A stretch of 50,009 bases of DNA from Actinomycetes bacterium (GCA_021826315.1 JAKAZZ010000018.1:1-50009); one strand, 5' to 3'. Numbered from the stretch's first letter, positions 17,297 to 26,867 are shown. Program-made: numbers and translations. The notes: a model not told the origin generated them from the sequence alone.

Positions 17297-17914
17297 CTAT
17301 TGGAATGAGGTTATTAATATTCTCTCCGTAATTACATTACTGATATTTGAATTCAACGTGGTCAAGTTTGCTGGCGGTGGTGATATTTGGAAGAGCATCT
17401 CCCATACGTTGCCATCTTGGCCAGCCTTTTGAAGATAATAAGAGTGGGTACTGCCGTTTTTGGTGAATGTCATCAGCTTCCAGCCAAAGTGCGCGATAAA
17501 CGAACTAGCAAATAGGTCCAGCTGACTCGTGGTGAGAGGGGAGAGATAGGAGACAGATCGGTCAAATTGACCATTTCCTTGGTCCAAGTTTTCTAATTGG
17601 TAGAAGGTTGAATTTGATGGCACAACGGCGGTGTTGTAGATGTTATTGGGAACTACCCGTTCGGGGTCTTGTTTGATCATTTGGGCGCGGATTGAAACGT
17701 AAGGTTGAGTAATTGCGACCTCTGGTTGCGCCTTAGTCCCCAAAGGTACTCCCGCAAGTGTCGAGAGAGTAAATACGACGAGGAGTGTTCCAAGTATCCA
17801 CCATCTAGCTTTCTTAGATAAACGATGCTTCTTCTTGCTATCACCTAGAGGCTCGGTCGAGGAATTTCCATGATCAACCTGACCGAAGTTGTCCGTCCTG
17901 TCGCCTGCCGCCAT
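17297..17914 (-). CDS. Single-pass membrane-anchored protein, unknown function
   Basis: I do not recognise this 205-residue protein. A polar N-terminal tail (about 1-37, ending in the basic KKKHRLSKKAR) is followed by one hydrophobic helix (about 38-60, WWILGTLLVVFTLSTLAG) and a soluble domain of about 140 residues without cysteine motifs. Positive residues before the helix predict the N-terminus inside and the domain outside the membrane. The 3' end is 53 nt from the geranylgeranyl-reductase-family gene on the same strand, suggesting a shared transcript and perhaps a membrane-lipid context. Confidence 0.65.
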   Translation of the reverse strand: MAAGDRTDNFGQVDHGNSSTEPLGDSKKKHRLSKKARWWILGTLLVVFTLSTLAGVPLGTKAQPEVAITQPYVSIRAQMIKQDPERVVPNNIYNTAVVPSNSTFYQLENLDQGNGQFDRSVSYLSPLTTSQLDLFASSFIAHFGWKLMTFTKNGSTHSYYLQKAGQDGNVWEMLFQISPPPANLTTLNSNISNVITERILITSFQ

Positions 17915-18094
17915 AGTTCACCCGGATCCTTTTCTTGAGTTAAATCTACCTTTCAATCGCCACTTGTAGTATCTCGCCCACCAAGGTGCTGTGTAAGGTA
18001 CCTTGATGCTGGCGGTAGGTGTGACAAATGTGTAATTTTTTGAAGCAGTGGCTTAGTCTTAGGCGCCTTCCCACTAAATTCTATGTACTTATAG

Positions 18095-18166
18095 GGCGGC
18101 GTGGCCGAGTGGTTTAGGCAAGGGCCTGCAAAGCCTTGCACAGCGGTTCGATTCCGCTCGCCGCCT
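18095..18166 (+). tRNA. tRNA-Cys (GCA)
   Basis: A full cloverleaf can be drawn: acceptor GGCGGCG (18095-18101) with CGCCGCC (18159-18165), anticodon stem AGGGC/GCCTT around loop CTGCAAA giving anticodon GCA (18128-18130), and T arm AGCGG-TTCGATT-CCGCT. The discriminator is U, as usual for Cys. CCA is not encoded. Confidence 0.96.
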
Positions 18167-18334
18167 CTAAATCTCTTCTTTGACGATCAAGCAGATCGAA
18201 ACCGTAGCTTCGTCGGTTCTCTTTTTCAAACATGTAACGGGTGCGTAGCTAAATTCAAGGACCTGTGATAGTTGTTGCTCACCTGGAGTCAATTTCAACT
18301 ACTGTTAAGGGCTTAATGGGCGGTCGGGGCTCGT

Positions 18335-20380
18335 ATGGCCGCAATACTGGGGGAGCTTGCTACGGTTTTTTCAATCAATGAAGATTCCATCGATCTATCA
18401 CCAGGTGTAACTCTTTTAGGTAATGGGCAGATGACCGTGAGGATCTTTGCTGGTGGCGCCGAAAGGGTCGAACTTTGCCTTTTTACCAGAGAACACCGCC
18501 TGATTGCTTCGAGCGACCTAAAGGAGACGATAGGCGGATGGTGGGTAGGTTCTTGTTCGGCTGAAGATCGGATTCGATACGGATTCCGAGTCCATGGACG
18601 CTACGATCCGGCGGGTGGCAAGTTCTTTAACCCAAATAAAGTTCTCTTTGACCCATATGCAAAAGTATTAGATGGAACTTTGACCTACGGCGATGTCACT
18701 AGGGTACATTCACCCTTTGACTACGGTGCGCCATCCGAGATTGATTCTCTAGGAAACGTGCCGCTAGGTGTTGTCGACATAAGAGCCCTTGCTTCAACTT
18801 ATGAGATTTGCGACGGACCAAAGATTCCATGGCGCGATACACTCGTCTACGAAGTGCACGTCAAAGGGGCAACGGTATCAAACCATCGAGTTCCACCTTC
18901 GATTCGTGGAACTTATCTAGGAGTTGCTTCGAAGCCATTTGTCGATCATCTTCTGTCGCTAGGGGTTACCACCGTCGAACTCCTGCCGACGCTTTACTTT
19001 GCGGACTCCGAAGCGCTACTTCACAATGGCTTAACAAATTATTGGGGCTACTCTCCACTTTCATTCTTCGCGATCGAGCCTCGATACGCAACCGAATATG
19101 ACTTTTCAAGGGCACGTGATGAATTCGCCGAGATGGTGGAAGGCCTCCATCAAGCTGGGATTGAGGTCGTCTGTGACATTGTCTACAACCACACTGGAGA
19201 GGGTAACGTATCCGGTCCAACAACCTCGCTGAGGGGACTCTCTGCTGCTGAGTACTACGTACTTGAGGAGGGGGGCGGCTACCAGGTTGATTTGACGGGA
19301 ACCGGAAACACCTTAAATTTTGCCTCTCCGGTTACGACCGCGCTGGTAATCGATTCGATGCGATCTCTGGTAAAAGAGTTCAAAGTAGACGGTTTTAGAT
19401 TCGATCTAGCCACGACTTTGGGTAGAAGTAGCGGTCGCCAAGGAGGTCATTCATTCTCAAGGGCTTCGGGTCTTTTGTCCGTTTTGAGAAGTGATCCAAC
19501 TTTATCTAGGGTGAAGCTGATTGCGGAACCTTGGGATCTCGGTTACGACGGCTACCAAGTTGGAAGTTTTGGGGAGCCCTTTGTTGAATGGAACGATACA
19601 TTCAGGGATGGCGCTCGCAGAGTATTTGTACAACGCGATCAGTACGCTGCAGGTGGACTCAAAGCGTCAATTTCTAAGGTTTCATCGGATCGTTTAGAGA
19701 TCTCGAGATCCGTCAATTTTGTAACGTGCCACGATGGCTTCACGATGATGGATCTCGTCTCCTATTCAACAAAGCACAACGAGTCCAACGGTGAAGATAA
19801 TCGCGATGGTAACGACAATAATTTCTCGAATAACTTCGGATTTGAAGGTATACATGCCGCGGTTCAAATACGCGAAGAGAGAGACCGTGCACGCAGAGGT
19901 TTATTTAGCCATCTCATACTTTCTCCTGGAATTCCTATGATTCTCGGAGGGGATGAGTTTGGGAGAAGCCAAGGGGGTAACAACAACGCCTACAACCAAG
20001 ATCGAAAGGATTTTGGAATTGGTTGGTCCGCCTATGATGATAAGTTCATGACCTATGTCCGGGCACTCATTTCACTTCGTAAAGAGTCAATTGCAAATGC
20101 TGATTCGATCGTTGACAATTCAATCGATGGTGACTCTCTCATAAATTATGAGTACCGCCGCGACGGTAGAGCACTGGCGACGGTAATTTGGAATTGCGGG
20201 GACGCCTCCAAGAGTCTCAACATTTCGAAGGGTAGCGACCTCTTCCAGTCTGAAGTTACTGTCGTTGATTCATATCGAGGCTCTGTTGAAGCTGTTGTAG
20301 TCGCACCAGAGGCCACTTACGAAGTAGATATTGCGCCTTTTTCGATTTACGCGGCATTTGCGACGGACGTTGAACATTGA
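18335..20380 (+). CDS. glgX: Glycogen debranching enzyme (isoamylase type)
   Basis: This 681-residue GH13 enzyme hydrolyses alpha-1,6 branches of glycogen or limit dextrin. The N-terminal CBM48-like domain (about 18-130, LGNGQMTVRIFAGGAERVEL) is followed by the TIM barrel with DIVYNHTGEGN (281-291), GFRFDLA (nucleophile D357), IAEPWDLGYDGYQVG (acid/base E398) and NFVTCHDGF. The order and length match bacterial GlgX/TreX. ATG start. No other glycogen genes are in the window; tRNA genes flank it on both sides. Confident on family, with TreX-type specificity also possible. Confidence 0.93.
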   Translation: MAAILGELATVFSINEDSIDLSPGVTLLGNGQMTVRIFAGGAERVELCLFTREHRLIASSDLKETIGGWWVGSCSAEDRIRYGFRVHGRYDPAGGKFFNPNKVLFDPYAKVLDGTLTYGDVTRVHSPFDYGAPSEIDSLGNVPLGVVDIRALASTYEICDGPKIPWRDTLVYEVHVKGATVSNHRVPPSIRGTYLGVASKPFVDHLLSLGVTTVELLPTLYFADSEALLHNGLTNYWGYSPLSFFAIEPRYATEYDFSRARDEFAEMVEGLHQAGIEVVCDIVYNHTGEGNVSGPTTSLRGLSAAEYYVLEEGGGYQVDLTGTGNTLNFASPVTTALVIDSMRSLVKEFKVDGFRFDLATTLGRSSGRQGGHSFSRASGLLSVLRSDPTLSRVKLIAEPWDLGYDGYQVGSFGEPFVEWNDTFRDGARRVFVQRDQYAAGGLKASISKVSSDRLEISRSVNFVTCHDGFTMMDLVSYSTKHNESNGEDNRDGNDNNFSNNFGFEGIHAAVQIREERDRARRGLFSHLILSPGIPMILGGDEFGRSQGGNNNAYNQDRKDFGIGWSAYDDKFMTYVRALISLRKESIANADSIVDNSIDGDSLINYEYRRDGRALATVIWNCGDASKSLNISKGSDLFQSEVTVVDSYRGSVEAVVVAPEATYEVDIAPFSIYAAFATDVEH

Positions 20381-20409
20381 GCTATTATCTTTATTAAGGC
20401 AATTTATCA

Positions 20410-20483
20410 GGGCCGTTGGCGCAGTTGGTTAGCGCACTTGCATGACACGCAAGGGGTCAGAGGTTCGAGTCCTCTACGGCCCA
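20410..20483 (+). tRNA. tRNA-Val (GAC)
   Basis: Acceptor GGGCCGT (20410-20416) pairs with ACGGCCC (20476-20482), anticodon stem CTTGC/GCAAG surrounds loop ATGACAC with anticodon GAC, and the T arm is AGAGG-TTCGAGT-CCTCT. The discriminator is A; CCA is not encoded. It begins 29 nt after glgX. Confidence 0.96.
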
Positions 20484-20783
20484 CTCTTTGTACCGGTGAG
20501 GTACTTCTCCCGGAATCAAAAATTTTGAGAAAGGTGATCCCTGCCCTTTTCTGAATCGTTTCAGATTCCCCTGACCTGAAGAACTTTCTTAACTTCTTAC
20601 TGTTGGCTATGGTGCTCCTTGCTTGAGAAGAGCATCATGAAGTAGTTTTACATTTTTATAGCAGCATCGCGTAACCAAGTCATTTCAAGGCAACGGTTCA
20701 ATGTTCCGGCAATTTCGTTAGCGACTAGATGTTGAAATGCTAATAACCTATTTCTGTCGGTCAAAGTTTTGAGAGGATTGCGA
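20484..20783. other. Spacer between tRNA-Val and pheA, with a possible hairpin
   Basis: No gene is visible in these 300 bases. ATGGTGCTC (20609-20617) can pair with GAGCATCAT (20630-20638) with one G-U, around a 12-nt loop; no T tract follows. I see no leader peptide rich in Phe or Tyr codons and no recognisable T-box that would suggest attenuation of the aromatic genes. Confidence 0.4.
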
Positions 20784-21704
20784 GTGATAATAGCGTATTT
20801 AGGTCCGGAGGGGACTTCGGATCATCGAGCTATTGCGCTTTTGAAGAGCGTTAACGACCTAGAGCCACTTCCAATGACTTCTATCTCTGACGTCGTTGAG
20901 ACCGTCAACTTCACCCCGCAGTTGCTCGGAGTTATTCCTTTAGAGAATTCAACTGACGGAGAGATGACGACAAACTTGGACAAGTTGATCTTCGAGGCTG
21001 AAAGCGTACTGATTCGAGAAGAAGTTGTGCTCGCTGAGAGCATTAACGCATACTGTCTAGACCCCTCTATCCCACCTGTGACGGTGGTGTCACATCCGCT
21101 TATTCTTGACCTTTGTTCGAACTACATCAAACAGCATTCACTCGCCGTTCGACATGCTCTCTCTACTACGGAGGCTGCGCAGATTGTATTGGATGAGCAT
21201 GACCCTACGTTGATTGCGCTAGCGCCACCGGTCGTAGGCGAAACATTCGACTTAGAGTTGGTTGCAAATTCGGTTATGAATGTCCCGGACATTAGAACTC
21301 GTTATGTGATGATCGGCAGAGAAGTTGCGCAGCCGACCGGCGATGATCGCACATCAGTTGTAATTACTCCAAACAATGATCACGTGGGATTTCTTTCAGC
21401 CGTTGCTGGTAAGTTCGCCGAGAACGACGTGAACATGAACCATATTCTTTCGAGGCCTTTGGCAGCAAAAGTGGGAAACTATTCGATGCACATCGTCTTC
21501 GAGGGGCACATAACCGATTCTAAGGTTCAAGCGCTTATGGCAGATCTCGTTACGCTTGACGCATCGGTGAAGCTGCTCGGATCGTATCCTCGGTGGCGCG
21601 GAGTTGAGGTCTGTACGCCTTCGCCGAATTTGCCGAAGGGTAGTGTCGATCTCACCTTAGAAAAATCGCTATTGGCACTTACGCGCCCACCAATCGCTAA
21701 GTGA
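20784..21704 (+). CDS. pheA: Prephenate dehydratase (monofunctional, with ACT domain)
   Basis: This enzyme converts prephenate to phenylpyruvate, the committed step to phenylalanine. The catalytic PDT domain starts IIAYLGPEGTSD and contains GVIPLENSTDGEM and the key TRYVMIG (Thr-Arg-Tyr). A C-terminal ACT regulatory domain (about 195-280) shows SVVITPNNDHVGFLSAVAG and HILSRP, variants of the usual GALY and ESRP allosteric motifs. I prefer GTG 20784 because GAGAGGA (20771-20777) lies 6 nt before it; TTG 20769 is the longer alternative. tyrA follows after 6 nt, so the two form an aromatic operon. Confidence 0.93.
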   Translation: MIIAYLGPEGTSDHRAIALLKSVNDLEPLPMTSISDVVETVNFTPQLLGVIPLENSTDGEMTTNLDKLIFEAESVLIREEVVLAESINAYCLDPSIPPVTVVSHPLILDLCSNYIKQHSLAVRHALSTTEAAQIVLDEHDPTLIALAPPVVGETFDLELVANSVMNVPDIRTRYVMIGREVAQPTGDDRTSVVITPNNDHVGFLSAVAGKFAENDVNMNHILSRPLAAKVGNYSMHIVFEGHITDSKVQALMADLVTLDASVKLLGSYPRWRGVEVCTPSPNLPKGSVDLTLEKSLLALTRPPIAK

Positions 21705-21710
21705 GGCGCA

Positions 21711-22754
21711 ATGACTCTTGTGCCCTTTGAAATTATTGGCCTCAGGCGCTCCCCAGTTATTGGCATCGTTGGACTCGGTCAGATTGGACTGTCTCTAGCC
21801 ATCGACCTGATCTCTTCTGATCTCGAGGTATTCGGATTCGACTTGAGCAGTTCGCCTAGGGCATTCGCCTCTGAGCGCGGCGTCAAAGTTGTCGAGAATG
21901 TCGTTGAACTACTTCAAGTAGCCGATGTTGTCTTCTATGCGATTCCAGCAGGTCGAATGAAAGATGCCGTCAGAGAGCTATCCTCCGTGACCTTCGAAAG
22001 ACGAGTTATAGTAGCAGACCTTTGTTCGACAAAGTTGGACGTTGAAAGAGTCTTTACCTCTGCGGCACTAGATACTTCTAAGGTCTCATATGTCGGTTTG
22101 CATCCCCTAGCGGGCAGTGAGAAAAGATCCTACCATGGGGCAACACGCGAACTATTTGCCGGACGAGTCATGGTGGCCGCCGTCGGAGCCGCAACGGACG
22201 TCGAGTCGCTTTTCTTCCTGGCCCACCTGCTCATAGTTGCGACCAAGTGTCGGATCGTCTTTGCAAATCCAGCTGCCCACGATCGTCTCATCAACTTTAC
22301 GATTCAAATTCCACACGTTTTTGCCTACATTGCTTCCTCTTTTGCCAAAGAAGTAAAGGATCAGGTCGCACTTGAGATGTTTACTGGAAACTCATTACGA
22401 GATGTAATTCGCGTGGCTCGGAGCGATCCAGCCATGGTTGCAAGCTTTTTGTATTCAAATCGAGAAGTACTTCTCGCTTCGCTCAAGAGTGCAACGGTCC
22501 GTATCGAATCGATGATTACTGTTCTAGATTCCGGCGACGAGAGGCAGCTTGTCGAGCTGCTCGACGACTTCGCACCTTCAACGAGCAAAATCATTTATGA
22601 GTCGACCTTGCGTCGTTGTCCGTTAAATAGGGATGCGCTTCGAGAGCTGATCGATAATTTGATGTCCTCCCCATATTTAGTGGATTGTATCGAAGTGAAT
22701 GAAGAGGGCAAGCTTGAATTGACGCTGGTGCATCTTGGGGAAGTGGAAGGCTAA
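21711..22754 (+). CDS. tyrA: Prephenate dehydrogenase
   Basis: This 347-residue NAD(P)-dependent enzyme oxidatively decarboxylates prephenate (or arogenate) for tyrosine synthesis. The Rossmann motif VIGIVGLGQIGLSLA is at about 15-29, the family segment GLHPLAGSEKRSYHGA carries the substrate-binding His, and a helical dimerisation domain follows with HDRLINFTIQIPHVFAY. ATG start with GAGG 5 nt upstream, 6 nt after the pheA stop. Prephenate versus arogenate specificity cannot be decided by eye. Confidence 0.9.
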   Translation: MTLVPFEIIGLRRSPVIGIVGLGQIGLSLAIDLISSDLEVFGFDLSSSPRAFASERGVKVVENVVELLQVADVVFYAIPAGRMKDAVRELSSVTFERRVIVADLCSTKLDVERVFTSAALDTSKVSYVGLHPLAGSEKRSYHGATRELFAGRVMVAAVGAATDVESLFFLAHLLIVATKCRIVFANPAAHDRLINFTIQIPHVFAYIASSFAKEVKDQVALEMFTGNSLRDVIRVARSDPAMVASFLYSNREVLLASLKSATVRIESMITVLDSGDERQLVELLDDFAPSTSKIIYESTLRRCPLNRDALRELIDNLMSSPYLVDCIEVNEEGKLELTLVHLGEVEG

Positions 22755-22790
22755 AGCGTCCGATGACTGACGAATGGCCACTATTTCAAA

Positions 22791-23738
22791 TTGCCTCGAG
22801 TGGTCTCGTTTCGGAAATTAGTTAGATTTTCGTTGTTTTTTTCGAGAAATAGTCGTGGAGTGGGATTGAGTAGCCAGAAAGACGTGCGGCAAGTAACTGT
22901 TTGGTCGCTTTTGCTTCGATATCCGACAAGATTCGAAGAGATCGTTGTTTTATACCTTCTTCCCCTTGCTCACCTAAGGGCGCTACGTACGAGACGTGAG
23001 GACCTTGAAACCGTGATAAAAAGGGGTGGATTGCGTTCAGTGGTTGATGGCGCAATTACGGGGACATCATTTTACGGGGCTATACCTGCTGCTTTAATTT
23101 CAGCCATTGTGACGAAGCTCTATGAATTTGCGCTAATCGCGATCGACGCTCGCGAACATATCGATACCAACAGCCTCACCCTTCACTATCTCGTGGTGGC
23201 AGATCTCTATCCGAGTCTCGATGAGGCAAATAAGGCAGTTGGCCAACTCCGTGAGGCTAAAGACGAGAAAGTTCAAATTTGGGAGTCGATTCGACAGATT
23301 CCAAAGTGGTTTTTGGAGCTTCTAGATCTTGCAGGCATTCAATATCGGTGGTATCGAAGTTCTACTACGCGAGAGAAGGTCAACCTCGTACTGATGCTCC
23401 TGGCGTTCTTCTTCCCTTTCGTCGGTGCTCCGTTTTGGGCACGTGCTTACTACGTCGCCAATTCAAAACTTGTGACTAAGGGTGTGGATCATTTTTCCAC
23501 ATCTCAAACCGATTATCAAGGTCATCATCATGACCCATTTCGCCTTAGAAGGGTCGATAACTTTATTCTCTTAGGGATTGTTATCTTGATGGTAGCTGCA
23601 TTTGCAGCCGCCGTTATCTTTTCCATCACCTTTCACTTCGCCTTAGGTAAGAAATATACCAAGCAACTATTGATTGGTGATTTGCTATTGATTTTCTATT
23701 CGATACGATTAGGCCGAATCTTATTCTTCAAAAGGTGA
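22791..23738 (+). CDS. Membrane protein of unknown function
   Basis: This frame is 315 residues long. I see no family signature. A hydrophobic stretch near 93-118 (GAIPAALISAIVTKLYEFALIAI) and three probable C-terminal transmembrane helices (about 205-227, 262-288, 292-308) flank a charged helical middle region and a His-rich loop, QGHHHDPF. Basic residues are abundant at both ends. The TTG start at 22791 is weak and lacks a ribosome site; a GTG about 20 codons later is an alternative. It follows tyrA by 36 nt, but function seems unrelated. Confidence 0.6.
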   Translation: MPRVVSFRKLVRFSLFFSRNSRGVGLSSQKDVRQVTVWSLLLRYPTRFEEIVVLYLLPLAHLRALRTRREDLETVIKRGGLRSVVDGAITGTSFYGAIPAALISAIVTKLYEFALIAIDAREHIDTNSLTLHYLVVADLYPSLDEANKAVGQLREAKDEKVQIWESIRQIPKWFLELLDLAGIQYRWYRSSTTREKVNLVLMLLAFFFPFVGAPFWARAYYVANSKLVTKGVDHFSTSQTDYQGHHHDPFRLRRVDNFILLGIVILMVAAFAAAVIFSITFHFALGKKYTKQLLIGDLLLIFYSIRLGRILFFKR

Positions 23739-23957
23739 GGGACGGAGTCTGCGTAGCAATCGACGTCGAAGTAGAGCCCTATATTTGCAATTGCATTGAA
23801 GCGCTTAGTATTCAGGTGAATGGGTAGATGCAACTGGACTTTAGTGAGATATAACAAGTGCCGCCTTTGTGAGAAGACCTTAAAGTCGGCTTTAGCTCTT
23901 CAACTTCGAACGCAGATTGATGTGATGCCGTCAGTTGCCCATGCAGCGTAGATTTGG

Positions 23958-24254
23958 CTATAACTTGAATTGAAGAGATGCCCTATCCGAAATATTTGGT
24001 GCGACTACCGTACGCAGTAGCTCTTGGTGAGCCTCTGATACGTTGTAGCTTTGATAGCCATCTTCATCATCGAAGATAACCGTTACTCCGTAGTCGAAGT
24101 TGCCTTCACGAATGCCCAGGTCGCGCCCAAAGTCGTAGCCTTTGTGGTCTGTATAACCCTTGGTGAGGAATTCGACAAAAGCCTTATCAAAGATGTTGGC
24201 AAGGATATTTTTGTCATCTGAGGAGAATTTGAATAGTGCTACGTGTCTTATCAC
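23958..24254 (-). CDS. Dabb-family (stress-responsive A/B barrel) protein
   Basis: This 98-residue protein begins MIRHVALFKFSSD and contains FGRDLGIREGNFDYGVTVIFDDEDGYQSY, which match the dimeric alpha/beta-barrel Dabb family. Members are small cytoplasmic proteins; some are cyclases or dehydratases and most are uncharacterised. GTG start with AAAAAGG about 7 nt upstream. It lies 54 nt downstream of an atypical SDR, so the two are probably one operon sharing the palindrome at 25064-25077. Confidence 0.82.
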   Translation of the reverse strand: MIRHVALFKFSSDDKNILANIFDKAFVEFLTKGYTDHKGYDFGRDLGIREGNFDYGVTVIFDDEDGYQSYNVSEAHQELLRTVVAPNISDRASLQFKL

Positions 24255-24308
24255 TGCTCGTACCTTTTTGATCGTTGTTCATTTAAAACTGGTGGTGGCG
24301 AAGTACCC

Positions 24309-25055
24309 TTAAAGGAGGTTAGGAGTTGCCCCGCCGTCTATCGTAATTGCCTGCCCGGTGATGTACCAACTCCACTTTGAAGATAGAAATGCTGCAACTT
24401 TACCAAAGCTCTCGGGGTCTCCGAGTTTCTCCATTGGCGTCTCCTTGCTTCGGTGTGAGGCGTCTCCGCCAGCAAGGTTGATGAGTCGGTCTGTCAGATG
24501 GAGGCCGGGTAAAAGTGAATTCACTGTAACCCCAAACGGAGCAAGCTCAATCGAGAGACTCTTCAGGTAGCCGGTAAGTCCAGCGCGCGCTGTATTTGAA
24601 AGGGCCATGTTCCCAGCTGGAGCCTTGACGTAGAGTGACGTTATTGCGAGGATTCTTCCAAATCCATTTGTCTTCATGTCGCCAACGAAGAAGTTGGCAA
24701 TCTCAATTTGGGAAAGGAGGTTGGCTTCAAGGGCACCTTGATATTCATCGATTGACTTCGAGGATGCGCTACCGGGTGTTGGACCCCCACTATTTGCAAT
24801 GACGATGTCGGCGGGACCAAACTCTTTATGAATCTGCGAAAGTACTCGCTGAGTGTTAGTGACCGTTGAAAGATCGGCTTCGAAGATCTGGGTCCGATCT
24901 CCTAGTTTCTCTTTTGCAATTTTTAGTTTCTCCGCGCTTCTCGAGACAAGTGCAACCTCAACGCCCTCCTCAACGAGTGCGGCGGCAGTAGCGAATCCGA
25001 GTCCGCTGCTGCCGCCAGTCACTAATGCTCGCTTTCCGTTTAGATCTAGTTCCAT
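24309..25055 (-). CDS. Atypical SDR oxidoreductase lacking the Tyr/Lys pair
   Basis: This 248-residue SDR has an intact cofactor motif, TGGSSGLG, and ends TGQAITIDGG, but the active site departs from the classical plan. NNAG is replaced by ANSGGP, and where YxxxK should stand the sequence reads MALSNTARAGL, so neither Tyr nor Lys is present. A 'BKR-like' SDR group with this SN-x-x-R arrangement is known and its chemistry is unclear. A catalytic Ser candidate remains in AITSLYVKAP. Together with the Dabb gene downstream it may form a small pathway. ATG start with AGGG inside a palindrome upstream. Confidence 0.82.
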   Translation of the reverse strand: MELDLNGKRALVTGGSSGLGFATAAALVEEGVEVALVSRSAEKLKIAKEKLGDRTQIFEADLSTVTNTQRVLSQIHKEFGPADIVIANSGGPTPGSASSKSIDEYQGALEANLLSQIEIANFFVGDMKTNGFGRILAITSLYVKAPAGNMALSNTARAGLTGYLKSLSIELAPFGVTVNSLLPGLHLTDRLINLAGGDASHRSKETPMEKLGDPESFGKVAAFLSSKWSWYITGQAITIDGGATPNLL

Positions 25056-25063
25056 ATCTGATA

Positions 25064-25077
25064 ACCCTAGCTAGGGT
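25064..25077. promoter_or_regulatory. 14-bp perfect palindrome over the ribosome-binding site of the SDR-Dabb pair
   Basis: ACCCTAGCTAGGGT is a perfect palindrome 8 nt upstream of the SDR start codon (25055). Its minus-strand AGGG is also the best ribosome-binding sequence. It could be an operator or an RNA hairpin controlling translation. Confidence 0.45.
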
Positions 25078-25119
25078 GGCGATACTTCTCCTTTCTATCT
25101 TTATCTACTTCAAATTGTT

Positions 25120-26799
25120 CTAATTGAGACATCCGGCGTCTCTACCAAGTTGCGCGAGGCCGGTAAGATCTCCGCTTTGGTATGTATTGAGTGATCCTTG
25201 TACATATGGATACATGATTTCAGCTCGACTTGAGCTATGGCCAAGTCCAATAACGTGGCCAAGTTCGTGGAGTACGAGGTCGACCTCTTGTGCCTGCGAA
25301 AGGGGATACGAGGTTGTTATAGCAGCTTGACCGCTTATCGCCTGGTACTGCTGGTATGTACTGTTGTAGATGGTGTCCTGGCCGCCCATCCCCACGTAAT
25401 CACCTGCTGGTAGATAATCGGTCTGTCCATTTGCCTCCCAGGCTACGAGGATTGGGTTCGGCTGACCGCTCGACGTATAACCAGGCCGATTCTGTGTGGG
25501 CAACTCCGAGGTGGAGCCATCGTATTGGAATGTCATTCCCGTAGCTTGAGAGAGTTCCGCAAATACATCTTGGACTAGCTGTAGTCCGTACGAAGGTGCA
25601 TTTGCAGTGTTGACTACATAGTGGATGGTTTGACAAGGATTCCAACGAACAGGGTAGGGTGACGAGGCGTTTTGGTACTCCAAGTACGAATAAGGAGCAT
25701 TTGGAGTGGCTGAAAGCGAATAAGGGGATCCGCTGAAAGCCATCGTAGACATATCCTGAGCTCCGAGGGAGTTCCAAGTGGTTCCAGTGAGCGGAACTAA
25801 TGATCCAGCATTCGACGAGGACTGGGTAGTAGTCGAAGGAGGGCTGTAGGGTGTGGTCGGGTTGAATTGGTATGTCGCGCCATCGGATCCAGCAGTATCG
25901 TAGCCGCCATTGATGGTGTCAATACCCACTACGTTGTATATGCCTTGGCCACCGGTTGAGCCATAGAACTGTGCATCCCCGAAGGTAAAGATGCCACCGT
26001 CGGAGGCGACTAGCCAGTAGCCATTGCCAGTGCTAGTTCTGGCTATTCCAACGATTGGGCTTGTCAGGGCCATACCCCCGGTTGAGCCGTGGAACTGTGC
26101 ATCGCCGAAGGTAAAGATACCGCCATCTGAAGCAACCAGCCAGTAGCCCTTGCCGTCGGGCGTTGCCGCCATCCCTACGATTGGCTTATTCAGGGTCATG
26201 CCCCCGGTTGAGCCATAGAACTGTGCATCCCCGAAGGTAAAGATGCCACCGTCGGAGGCGACTAGCCAGTAGCCCTTGCCGTCGGGCGTTGCCGCCATCC
26301 CTACGATTGGCTTATTCAGGGTCATACCCCCGGTTGAACCATAGAACTGTGCATCCCCGAAGGTAAAGATGCCACCGTCGGAGGCGACTAGCCAGTAGCC
26401 CTTGCCGTCGGGCGTTGCCGCCATCCCTACGATTGGCTTATTCAGGGTCATGCCCCCGGTTGAACCATAGAATGGTGCTCCGCCATAGCTGAAAATACCA
26501 CCGTCCGATGCCACGAGCCAATATCCGGCACCACTTGGAGTGGCCGCAGTCCCGACGATAGGTCGGTTGAGGTTTTGAATTGGGCTTGTTAGAAGAGCTG
26601 GCGATGCTGGGGCAGACACTGAATCGAGTGCTGATCTTACGCTATGCGTGACGATGCTATTTTGCATGTTAGTGCTGCTAGGTATGGCGCTGAATGCCAT
26701 GAATGCAAGTGCGGCAGATAGTGCAACTTCAGTTCCTTTTCGGACTATCGAACCTTTACCGCTTACTAAAGCCAACTTGCTTTGGTCGCGTGTCGTCAT
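25120..26799 (-). CDS. Secreted matrixin-like metalloprotease with tandem [10 protein letters not shown] repeats
   Basis: The N-terminus (about 20-45 of the long frame) is basic then hydrophobic, a likely signal peptide or anchor ([19 protein letters not shown]). Residues about 80-325 are roughly six repeats of 42 residues with the core [25 protein letters not shown], an extracellular repeat common in Acidimicrobiia and possibly beta-propeller-like. The C-terminal domain is a zinc protease with [11 protein letters not shown] (516-526) and Met-turn EIMYP, the metzincin/matrixin signature. I start at ATG 26799 (MTTRDQ), since GGAAAGGA precedes it by 5 nt; the upstream start at 26814 includes that ribosome site. 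Substrate and physiological role are unknown. Confidence 0.88.
   Translation of the reverse strand: MTTRDQSKLALVSGKGSIVRKGTEVALSAALAFMAFSAIPSSTNMQNSIVTHSVRSALDSVSAPASPALLTSPIQNLNRPIVGTAATPSGAGYWLVASDGGIFSYGGAPFYGSTGGMTLNKPIVGMAATPDGKGYWLVASDGGIFTFGDAQFYGSTGGMTLNKPIVGMAATPDGKGYWLVASDGGIFTFGDAQFYGSTGGMTLNKPIVGMAATPDGKGYWLVASDGGIFTFGDAQFHGSTGGMALTSPIVGIARTSTGNGYWLVASDGGIFTFGDAQFYGSTGGQGIYNVVGIDTINGGYDTAGSDGATYQFNPTTPYSPPSTTTQSSSNAGSLVPLTGTTWNSLGAQDMSTMAFSGSPYSLSATPNAPYSYLEYQNASSPYPVRWNPCQTIHYVVNTANAPSYGLQLVQDVFAELSQATGMTFQYDGSTSELPTQNRPGYTSSGQPNPILVAWEANGQTDYLPAGDYVGMGGQDTIYNSTYQQYQAISGQAAITTSYPLSQAQEVDLVLHELGHVIGLGHSSSRAEIMYPYVQGSLNTYQSGDLTGLAQLGRDAGCLN
26000..26500 (-). repeat. Near-identical 126-bp tandem repeats inside the metalloprotease gene
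   Basis: The segment starting CGTTGCCGCCATCC recurs at 26161, 26287 and 26413, exactly 126 bp apart, with only a few synonymous or single-base differences between copies. Outer copies are more diverged. This is a recent in-frame tandem expansion and could vary in copy number between strains or be collapsed in assemblies. Confidence 0.9.
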
Positions 26800-26867
26800 C
26801 GGAATCCTTTCCATAAAACAACTTCTAGTTATAAAAACGACACGTAAAGTGGTTATCTTTAGAAAAC

